Positions 1 to 5,540 of a stretch of 8,050 nt of DNA are shown here, piece after piece. Numbering within the stretch: position 1 is the first letter of the stretch; the number at the start of each line of letters is the position of its first letter. The DNA is from an uncultured Gemmatimonadota bacterium (GTDB lineage: Bacteria; Gemmatimonadota; Gemmatimonadetes; Gemmatimonadales; GWC2-71-9). The stretch lies in the NCBI GenBank assembly GCA_937961295.1, contig CALGOK010000138.1, positions 1-8,050 on the forward strand, given 5' to 3'. The notes beneath the pieces are model-generated. The model saw only the letters and a list, made by a program, of their open reading frames with translations, searched no databases and was not told where the DNA came from. The position numbers and the translations under genes were made by a program.

Positions 1-390
1 GGGCTCTGGGTGTGTCTGTTCGGGCGTCGCGTTGCGGCGCAGGATCGCCGTGACGCGCGCGAGCAGCTCGGGAAGCGAGAACGGCTTGGTGGCGTAGTCG
101 TCGGCGCCGTGTCGGAATCCGCGCAGCCGGTCGGCCTCCGCGCCGCGCGCGGAGAGGATCAGCACTGGCACGTCGCGCCCCTCGGCGCGCAGGGTGCGCA
201 GCACCTCGATCCCCTCCATCCCCGGGAGCATGATGTCGAGGATCAGCAGGTGCGGATCCCAGTGCCGCGCCTGCACCAGGCCCTTCTCGCCGGACGCCTC
301 GACGCGGACCGCGTAGCCGTCGTGTGCGAGGTTCATGCGGAGGCCCTCGGCGAGGGCCTGGTTGTCCTCCACCACCAGGATGCGTCGCAT
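1..390 (-). CDS. Two-component response regulator, receiver domain (C-terminus cut by window edge)
   Basis: This is the phosphoacceptor partner of the histidine kinase encoded just upstream; phosphorylation of the receiver should control a C-terminal output domain. The visible 130 residues start MRRILVVEDNQ and form a complete receiver fold. The acidic pocket is E8/D9, the phosphoacceptor is D52 (LLILDIMLPGMEG), the switch Ser is S80 (LILSARG) and the conserved Lys is K102 (DDYATKPFS). The text after about residue 119 (ATPEQTHPEP) looks like the linker to the output domain, which lies beyond the left edge. The receiver resembles the OmpR/PhoB group, so a winged-helix DNA-binding domain is likely, but this is inference. 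Its ATG at 388-390 shares one base with the TGA of the kinase (TGATG), so the two are co-transcribed and probably translationally coupled. The receiver call is firm; the output class is not known. Confidence 0.93.
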   Translation of the reverse strand, partial: MRRILVVEDNQALAEGLRMNLAHDGYAVRVEASGEKGLVQARHWDPHLLILDIMLPGMEGIEVLRTLRAEGRDVPVLILSARGAEADRLRGFRHGADDYATKPFSLPELLARVTAILRRNATPEQTHPEP

Positions 391-2006
391 CAGCCGGCCT
401 CCAGTGCGGCGGCGAGGCGCACTTCGCCGTCAACCGTGCGGTGGGGAGGGCCCACCACGGCGTCCCCGCCGTGCAGGCGCGCCAGGTGGCGCACCACGGC
501 CAGCCCGAGGCCGCTGCCGCCGTTCTCGCCGCGGGCGAACGGCAGCCACACGCGCTCGCGATCGGCTGCCGGGATCCCGGGCCCCTCGTCCTCGACCACC
601 AGCAACAGCGACCCGCCGCGATTGTCGACCACGATGCGCAGCCGCTGCCCGTCGGGCCCGTGGCGGATGGCGTTGTCGAGCAGGTTCACCAGGATCCGGC
701 GCACGGCGCTCCCGTCGATCGTGACAATGTCCGGGCCGAGGCGGTCGACCTCCACCCGGATGCCGCGCGACGCGAGCAGCGGCTTGAACGCGTCGAGCAC
801 CTCGTCGACCAGGCGGCCGATGTCGTCGGGGCGGGCCTCGAGGTGCTCGTCGGCGCGCGCCATGCGCGCCGAGGCGAGGACATTCTCCACCATGTCGCCG
901 AGCCGGCGCGCCTCGCGGGTGATCGTCTCCAGCGCCGCGCGCCGCGCGGCGGGATCGGTCACCCGCTCGAGCATCAGCGTCTCGGCGTAGAGATGGATGT
1001 TGGCCAGCGGCGTGCGGAGCTCGTGCGACACCGACGACGTGAACGCCTGCCGCATCCGCGCCAGCGAGAGCGCGCGCCACGCCACGAACGCCGCGCCGCC
1101 CAGCACCAGCAGCGCGAGTGCGATCACGGCGGCGACGCGCGGCCCGGGGGCGGGCGGGTAGCCACCCGGCATCAGGTAGGCGATGGCATCGGGCCCGACG
1201 GTGAACGTGATGACCGCCGGCAGCGAGCTCCAGAACGGATAGTGCATCGACCAGCCGTCGCCGATCCGGCCGCCGTATGCGAAGAGCTGCGTCGAGTCCT
1301 CCGCCACGATCCGGAGGTTGAACGGGACGATCCGCTCCTTCTCCTGGTGCACGCCCATCGAATCGTATCGACTCTCGAACAGCCGCTGGGTGCGGGCCGG
1401 CGCGGAGGCGAACACCTTGTCGGCGAAGTCGGCGATCGCGACCTCGAATCCCACCCAGCCGGGACCGTCCCGGCGAGGCTCGACGAATGCGAGCGAGGAG
1501 TCGGTGGTGCGGTGCACCACCACGGTCGAGTAGCTGGCCCCGTAGGGCAGCGAGTCGCGCACGCCGGCGTCGAGCGCCTGGCGGAGGGCCACGTCCACCC
1601 AGCCGTCCGACGAAGTGGACTCCCAGGTCCCGCCGTGCCGACGGAAGAACCGCAGCGGCACCAGCGCCGGCACGTCGGGACCGATCGCCCGGCGCACGGC
1701 CTCGTCCACCAGCTCGCCGGTGGGGCGCTGGCGCGGCGACGCCGCGGCCTCCTGCGCCGCCACCAGCAGCGTCCGCACCGCGAACCAGGTCTGGGTCTGG
1801 TACATCCCCCGGTAGTTGAGCGCCATGTACGCCGCGTGGTCGCGCAGCGTCTCGTCGGCGGTCGCGCGGTGATGCGCCATCGATCGCCAGAGGGTCCAAC
1901 CGCCCCACGCCACCAGCAGGATGGCGACGGCGAATGCGCCGATCACGATCCGCTCGGCGGGGGAGGTGGCGGGGGAGAGCGACCAGCGACGACGCGAGGA
2001 CGGCAT
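390..2006 (-). CDS. Membrane sensor histidine kinase (HisKA / HATPase_c)
   Basis: A sensor kinase that autophosphorylates on His and passes phosphate to the downstream response regulator. The 538-residue protein has an Arg-rich N-terminus, a first membrane segment at about 20-41, a roughly 245-residue extracytoplasmic region, a second membrane segment at about 290-312, and a cytoplasmic kinase core. Kinase motifs are the H-box SVSHELRTPL with H328, the N-box NLLDNAIRHG (441-450), G1 DEGPGIP (473-479), the F-box around WLPFARG, and G2 GSGLGLA (497-503). There is no HAMP domain: the H-box follows membrane segment 2 by only about 16 residues. The sensor region matches no ligand-binding domain I recognise. 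I chose the ATG at 2006 because the frame upstream of it is encoded by the intergenic GGAGGATGGA repeat and gives low-complexity sequence. No clear Shine-Dalgarno precedes 2006, so the exact start is uncertain. Kinase-first gene order is less usual than regulator-first. Confidence 0.92.
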   Translation of the reverse strand: MPSSRRRWSLSPATSPAERIVIGAFAVAILLVAWGGWTLWRSMAHHRATADETLRDHAAYMALNYRGMYQTQTWFAVRTLLVAAQEAAASPRQRPTGELVDEAVRRAIGPDVPALVPLRFFRRHGGTWESTSSDGWVDVALRQALDAGVRDSLPYGASYSTVVVHRTTDSSLAFVEPRRDGPGWVGFEVAIADFADKVFASAPARTQRLFESRYDSMGVHQEKERIVPFNLRIVAEDSTQLFAYGGRIGDGWSMHYPFWSSLPAVITFTVGPDAIAYLMPGGYPPAPGPRVAAVIALALLVLGGAAFVAWRALSLARMRQAFTSSVSHELRTPLANIHLYAETLMLERVTDPAARRAALETITREARRLGDMVENVLASARMARADEHLEARPDDIGRLVDEVLDAFKPLLASRGIRVEVDRLGPDIVTIDGSAVRRILVNLLDNAIRHGPDGQRLRIVVDNRGGSLLLVVEDEGPGIPAADRERVWLPFARGENGGSGLGLAVVRHLARLHGGDAVVGPPHRTVDGEVRLAAALEAG

Positions 2007-2373
2007 GTCGGAAAAGTAGCCGTCGTTGCGGGGAGGGCCATCGGCGCGTTCGAGGGCTGACGGGCCTCTGACGGAGGGTGGAGGATGGAGGATGGAGGAT
2101 GGAGGGTGGAGGATGGAGGATGGAAAAGGCCGATCTCTCCATCCTCCATCCTCCACCCTCCTGTAAACACGTCCGGCCGCCAACGACACCCCGGGAGCGG
2201 CTGATCGGGGCACCATCAACAACCGCACGCTTCATCCATCCGTGAGCGAGAGGTTTCGCCCACACCGCACCATACGCACTCAGGAGGGGTCCGTGTGTCA
2301 GGACCATGTCCGAACCGGTGCGGAGTGACCGGATTCGTACACAGGACTTCGCGGGATCGCCTAGGGTCACCCC
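2007..2373. other. Divergent intergenic region
   Basis: This 367-base stretch separates the minus-strand histidine kinase from the plus-strand secreted protein, so promoters for both should lie here. The only clear structure is the purine-rich repeat and hairpin at 2073-2161. I searched for -10/-35 pairs on both strands and found none convincing. A perfect AGGAGG occurs at 2282-2287, followed five bases later by a GTG that opens only an 11-codon frame (2293-2328). No tRNA or other RNA gene is visible. Confidence 0.6.
2073..2161. repeat. 28-base direct repeat with perfect 24-base inverted repeat
   Basis: On the plus strand, 2073-2096 and 2101-2124 are identical over 24 bases, giving a 28-base period built from GGAGGGT and GGAGGATGGA blocks. 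A perfect reverse complement of the same 24 bases lies at 2138-2161. The second copy and the inverted copy can form a 24-base-pair stem with a 13-base loop (2125-2137, AAAGGCCGATCTC). The first copy can compete for the same partner. One strand is almost purely purine. No T-run follows the hairpin on either strand, so a simple intrinsic terminator is unlikely. It may be a REP-like or small palindromic dispersed repeat; its copy number in the genome cannot be judged here. Confidence 0.9.
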
Positions 2374-3669
2374 ATGCGGAAACTTCTGACATTCGGCCTG
2401 GCGGTCCTGTGCGCCGTTCCCGCCCCAGCCCAGCGCGCCGATTCTGCCGCCACCGCGCGCCGAGCGATGGCAGCGGCCGGGCGGCTGCTGGCGGCGGGCG
2501 ATACCCTGGCTGCGGCCGACAGCGCGTTGCACGCGGCGCGGGCGTGGCCTCGCCAAGGGGCGTACCGGCTCGCGGCTGCACGGCTTGCGGCACGGACCGG
2601 CCAGCGGGACGTGGCGATCGCGGAGCTCACCGCCTACACCCGGATGGGATTCGGCTGGAGCGACGACGACCCGTGGTTCGCGGCGGTGGCCCCGGATCCC
2701 GAGTTCCGGGCGCTGGCCCTCGAGGTCGAGGGACATCGGCTGCCGCTGCGCGGGAGCCAGCTGTTCCGCACCCTGGCTGACAGCACGCTCCACCCGGAAG
2801 GGGTGGCGTTCGATCCTGCCACCGGCCGGGTGTTCCTCTCGTCGGTGCACCGGCGCAAGGTGATCGTCATTGACCCGGATGGGCGGGTGCGCGACTTCGT
2901 CCCGACCTCGGCCGGCCTCGATGCGGTGTTCGGGGTGGTGGTGGACCGGTCGCGTTGCCTGTTGTGGCTCACGAGCGGCGCGGTGCCCGAGCAGCGCGGG
3001 ACGCCGCGAGGCACACCGGGCGGATCGGAGGTCGTTGCCGTCGCGCTCGGCGACGGCGCGATCCGGGGGCGCTGGGCGCTGCCGGACACGGCCGGCGCAC
3101 ACCTCCTCGGCGACGTCGTGCTGGCGCCGGACGGCCAGGTGTACGCCACCGACGCGATCGGCCGCGCGGTGTACCGGGTGCCGGAGGAGGGGGAGAGCAG
3201 GGAACTCGAGCGGATGCCGTGGCACCATCACGATTGGGTGTCGCTGCAGGGGCTGGCGTTCTCGGCCGACGGGCGCCAGGCATGGCTCGCCGACTGGACC
3301 ACGGGGCTCTTCGTGGTGGATGTCGCCAGCGGAACGGTGCGGCCAGTCGCTGCGAGGGCCACCGACTACACGCTGGGCGTGGACGGACTGTACCTCGTGG
3401 GTGAGCGGCGCCTCGTGGGCCTCCAGAACGGCGTCGCGCCGCCTCGGGTCGTCGCGTTCAACCTCAACACCCGCGGCGACAGCGTCGTGGCGACGACGGT
3501 GCTCGACCGCCACCTGCCGCTCGCGACCGAGCCGACCCTCGGGGTGCTGACGCCCGGCGCCCTCCTCTACGTCGCCAACTCGCCCTGGGGACACTACCGG
3601 AGCGACGGCACCCCGGATCCGGCCCGACCGTTTCCGCCGCCGGTGCTGCTGAGGCTGCCGCTGCCCTAG
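2374..3669 (+). CDS. Secreted SMP-30/NHL-like beta-propeller protein
   Basis: A predicted exported protein of 431 residues. The first 20 residues (MRKLLTFGLAVLCAVPAPAQ) form a short Sec signal peptide: two basic residues, a hydrophobic core and an Ala-x-Ala-like site. Residues 25-115 are Ala-rich and helical and look TPR-like (for example AGDTLAAADSALHAARAWP), ending in DDDPWFAAVAPDPEF. From about 135 on, repeated strands of propeller type appear: HPEGVAFDPATGRVFLSS, GQVYATDAIGRAVYRV, LQGLAFSADGRQAWLADW. These resemble the SMP-30/gluconolactonase/LRE and NHL families. An enzymatic (lactonase) role is not shown, because I cannot place the metal ligands; a sugar- or protein-binding role is equally possible. 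It stands alone, divergent from the kinase and followed by two hairpins, so it is probably a single-gene unit. The ATG at 2374 is chosen because it gives the signal peptide; the ribosome site (AGGG at about 2362) is weak. Confidence 0.75.
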   Translation: MRKLLTFGLAVLCAVPAPAQRADSAATARRAMAAAGRLLAAGDTLAAADSALHAARAWPRQGAYRLAAARLAARTGQRDVAIAELTAYTRMGFGWSDDDPWFAAVAPDPEFRALALEVEGHRLPLRGSQLFRTLADSTLHPEGVAFDPATGRVFLSSVHRRKVIVIDPDGRVRDFVPTSAGLDAVFGVVVDRSRCLLWLTSGAVPEQRGTPRGTPGGSEVVAVALGDGAIRGRWALPDTAGAHLLGDVVLAPDGQVYATDAIGRAVYRVPEEGESRELERMPWHHHDWVSLQGLAFSADGRQAWLADWTTGLFVVDVASGTVRPVAARATDYTLGVDGLYLVGERRLVGLQNGVAPPRVVAFNLNTRGDSVVATTVLDRHLPLATEPTLGVLTPGALLYVANSPWGHYRSDGTPDPARPFPPPVLLRLPLP

Positions 3670-3672
3670 CGG

Positions 3673-3724
3673 GCGCACCGCTTGCGGTGCGCGATGCCCG
3701 CACCGCGCGCCCCAAGGGGCGCGC
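3673..3724 (+). terminator. Two tandem GC hairpins, possible terminator
   Basis: Directly after the TAG of the propeller gene, GCGCACCG (3673-3680) and CGGTGCGC (3685-3692) form an 8-base-pair stem closed by a CTTG tetraloop, a very stable loop type in RNA. A second stem, GCGCGCCCC (3705-3713) with GGGGCGCGC (3716-3724), follows 12 bases later. Neither is followed by a T-run, so these are not textbook intrinsic terminators. Their position between an end of gene and the next promoter-like element suggests transcription termination or 3'-end protection. The structures are certain as sequence; the role is inferred. Confidence 0.45.
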
Positions 3725-3743
3725 CTGCGCACGCCCTGTCGCC

Positions 3744-3749
3744 TATACT
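3744..3749 (+). promoter_or_regulatory. Candidate -10 box (TATACT) of the sugar operon
   Basis: TATACT differs from the consensus TATAAT at one position and stands out in this GC-rich setting. It would place a transcription start near 3756, about 24 bases before the TTG start at 3780, and just after the two hairpins. No TTGACA-like -35 lies at the expected distance (3720-3727 is GC only), so an activator or a different sigma-factor preference would be needed. It also argues that translation does not begin at the upstream ATG at 3687. Confidence 0.35.
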
Positions 3750-3779
3750 TCGGGCCATCCCTCCACCCGGGGCACGGAC

Positions 3780-4370
3780 TTGGCCGACTACTTCGTCCAC
3801 GAATCGAGCTACGTCGATGACGGTGCCACCATCGGTGCCGGCACGAAGATCTGGCATTTCTGCCACGTGATGCCCGGCGCGGTGATCGGCGAGCGGTGCA
3901 ACCTCGGCCAGAACGTGGTGGTGATGCCGGGCACCCGGCTCGGCGACAACGTGAAGGTCCAGAACAACGTCTCGATCTACGAAGGGGTGGAACTCGAGGA
4001 CGACGTCTTCTGCGGGCCGAGCTGCGTGTTCACCAACGTGATGAACCCGCGCTCCCACGTCTCCCGGAAGGACGAGTATCGCCGGACCCTGGTGCGGCGG
4101 GGATCGACCATCGGGGCCAACGCGACCATCGTCTGCGGCGTCACCCTCGGCGAGTACGCCTTCGTGGGGGCCGGCGCGGTGGTGGTGGCCGACGTGCCGG
4201 CCCATGCCCTCATGGTGGGTGTCCCGGCCCGGCAGGTGGGGTGGATGTGTTCCTGCGGGGAGCGGCTCCCCGATCCGGCGCCGCAGGCCAGCTGCCCCTC
4301 CTGCGGGGCCGGCTACCGGCTCGACGGCGGGGTCCTCGGCCAGATTGTCGCCCCGGGGGGGCACCGCTAA
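3780..4370 (+). CDS. wbpD: UDP-2-acetamido-3-amino-2,3-dideoxyglucuronate N-acetyltransferase (WbpD/WlbB-like)
   Basis: Expected to acetylate the C3 amine of UDP-GlcNAc3NA with acetyl-CoA, giving UDP-GlcNAc3NAcA, in the cytoplasm. The 196-residue protein has a left-handed beta-helix hexapeptide core: DGATIGAGTKIWHF, GAVIGERCNLGQNVVV, GTRLGDNVKVQNNVSI, GSTIGANATIVCGVTLGEYAFVGAGAVV. The family stretch FTNVMNPR is at 84-91. The C-terminus (155-180) carries a probable zinc ribbon with C157, C159, C172 and C175 (WMCSCG, SCPSCG), an extension I recall from many bacterial homologues; P. aeruginosa WbpD is about 191 residues. I chose the TTG at 3780 because MADYFVHESSYVDDGA is the usual start of this family, and the longer frame from 3687 would run through a hairpin and the candidate -10 box. 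GGGG at 3769-3772 is a weak ribosome site. First gene of the operon; the next start is 54 bases on. Specificity is inferred from context. Confidence 0.85.
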   Translation: MADYFVHESSYVDDGATIGAGTKIWHFCHVMPGAVIGERCNLGQNVVVMPGTRLGDNVKVQNNVSIYEGVELEDDVFCGPSCVFTNVMNPRSHVSRKDEYRRTLVRRGSTIGANATIVCGVTLGEYAFVGAGAVVVADVPAHALMVGVPARQVGWMCSCGERLPDPAPQASCPSCGAGYRLDGGVLGQIVAPGGHR

Positions 4371-4373
4371 CTT

Positions 4374-4415
4374 CCCGGATTGCTTGCGGTTGGACCAACC
4401 CCCGCAGTCCGGGAG
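4374..4415 (+). promoter_or_regulatory. Hairpin overlapping the ribosome binding site of the aminotransferase gene
   Basis: In the 54-base gap between the acetyltransferase and the aminotransferase, CCCGGA (4374-4379) is complementary to TCCGGG (4408-4413). Inside it, TGCGG (4385-4389) pairs with CCGCA (4402-4406), and GGTTG (4388-4392) can alternatively pair with CAACC (4396-4400). The 3' arm includes the first three bases of the Shine-Dalgarno GGGAG (4411-4415), which sits nine bases before the ATG at 4425. The fold could dampen translation of the downstream gene unless opened. The complementarity is seen; the regulatory role is inferred. Confidence 0.4.
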
Positions 4416-4424
4416 CGTGGCGGC

Positions 4425-5540
4425 ATGAGCGTGCCGATGCTCGACCTGAAGGCCCAGCACGAGACGATCAAGGACGCCGTGATGGCGCGGGTGACGAGCG
4501 TCGTCGCCCGCCAGCAGTTCATCATGGGCCCGGAGATCGCCGAGCTCGAGCGCGAGATCGCGACCCTCTGCCGCACCGGACACGCGATCGGGTGCGCCTC
4601 GGGCACCGACGCCCTGCTGCTGCCCCTCAAGGCGATGCATCTCGCTCCCGGCGACGAGGTGATCGCGCCGGCGTTCACGTTCTTCGCCACCGCGGGGACC
4701 ATCCACAACGCCGGCGGCACGCCGGTGTTCGTCGACATCGACCCCGACACGTTCAACGCCAGCGTGGCGGCGATCGAGGCGGCGATCACCCCGCGCACCC
4801 GCGCCATCGTGGTGGTGCACCTCTACGGCCAGATGGCCCCGATGGAGGAACTGGTTCCGCTCGCCGAGCGGCACGGGCTGGCGCTGATCGAGGACGCCGC
4901 CCAGGCAATCGGCGCCCGCCGCCGGATCGATGGCGAGTGGCGCATGGCCGGGGAGCTCGGCTCGCTCGGCGCGTTCTCGTTCTTCCCGAGCAAGAATCTC
5001 GGCGGCTGGGGTGACGGCGGGATCATGGTCACCAACGACGAGGCGCTGGCCGAGCGGTTGCGCCGCCTGCGCGTGCACGGCGGCGCCAAGCAGTACCATC
5101 ACGACGAGGTCGGCTTCAACTCGCGGCTCGACACGCTGCAGGCCGCCGTGCTGCTCGCCAAGTTGCCGCACCTGGCGGGCTGGAGCGCCGCGCGCCGCGA
5201 GCGGGCCGCCCGGTACGATGCGCTGCTCGCCGGGGTCGCCGCGGTGCGCACGCCAGTGGTGGACCCGGCCAACGAGCCGATCTTCCACCAGTACACGCTG
5301 CGAGTGGAGCGCCGTGACGCGCTGCGCGAGTTCCTCGCGGCGCGCGACATCGCGTCGATGGTGTACTACCCGATCGGCCTCCATCTGCAGCCGTGCTTCG
5401 ACCATCTGGGGATGCAGCCCGGCTCGCTGCCCGAGACCGAGCGCGCCATGGCCGAGGTGATCTCGCTGCCGATCTATCCGGAGCTCAGCGACGCCCAGCA
5501 GGACGAGGTGGTCGCCGCGATCCGGGAGTTCTACCGGTGA
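4425..5540 (+). CDS. wbpE: DegT/DnrJ/EryC1/StrS aminotransferase (WbpE-like, sugar C3 transamination)
   Basis: A PLP-dependent sugar aminotransferase, expected to convert UDP-2-acetamido-3-keto-glucuronate to the 3-amino sugar using glutamate. The 371-residue product matches the usual family length. Visible features are the N-terminal MLDLKAQHETIK, the cofactor-phosphate loop GCASGTDAL (56-64), APAFTFFATAGTI (81-93), the PLP-ring aspartate in EDAAQ (D157), and the Schiff-base lysine K190 in GAFSFFPSKNLGGWGDGG. The sequence GFNSRLDTLQAAVLLAKL (230-247) and the C-terminal YYPIGLHLQPCF are also typical. The ATG at 4425 is preferred over an in-frame TTG at 4380 because GGGAG lies nine bases before it and MSVPMLDLKAQ is the family start. 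Its TGA overlaps the GTG of the next gene (GTGA), indicating translational coupling. The keto substrate should come from the WbpB-like enzyme encoded next. The family is certain; the exact substrate is inferred from neighbours. Confidence 0.9.
   Translation: MSVPMLDLKAQHETIKDAVMARVTSVVARQQFIMGPEIAELEREIATLCRTGHAIGCASGTDALLLPLKAMHLAPGDEVIAPAFTFFATAGTIHNAGGTPVFVDIDPDTFNASVAAIEAAITPRTRAIVVVHLYGQMAPMEELVPLAERHGLALIEDAAQAIGARRRIDGEWRMAGELGSLGAFSFFPSKNLGGWGDGGIMVTNDEALAERLRRLRVHGGAKQYHHDEVGFNSRLDTLQAAVLLAKLPHLAGWSAARRERAARYDALLAGVAAVRTPVVDPANEPIFHQYTLRVERRDALREFLAARDIASMVYYPIGLHLQPCFDHLGMQPGSLPETERAMAEVISLPIYPELSDAQQDEVVAAIREFYR

Noticed and set aside
324..2060. Long plus-strand open frame of 578 codons opposite the histidine kinase
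   Set aside because: It is an antisense shadow in GC-rich DNA: composition is dominated by R, H, G and P, no domain is recognisable, and the opposite strand carries unmistakable kinase motifs.
2073..2161. CRISPR array or intrinsic terminator
   Set aside because: There are no unique spacers between the repeats, the unit is a short purine-rich block, and no T-run follows the hairpin on either strand.
2007..2228. Upstream extension of the histidine kinase to an ATG at 2228, giving 612 residues
   Set aside because: The added 74 residues are translated largely from the GGAGGATGGA repeat (SSILHPPSSILHPP) and include nothing family-like; the Arg-rich start before membrane segment 1 fits the ATG at 2006.
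430..3732. 1100-codon minus-strand frame spanning the kinase, intergenic region and propeller gene
   Set aside because: It is out of frame with the kinase, antisense to the propeller gene, and consists of Arg/Ala/Gly-rich sequence typical of chance open frames at this GC content.
3687..3779. N-terminal extension of the acetyltransferase to the ATG at 3687
   Set aside because: It would translate through a hairpin and the TATACT box, and homologues begin at the MADYFVHES equivalent, matching TTG at 3780.
3666..5405. Long minus-strand frame opposite the acetyltransferase and aminotransferase
   Set aside because: It is antisense to two well-recognised genes with catalytic motifs, and its own translation shows no domain.
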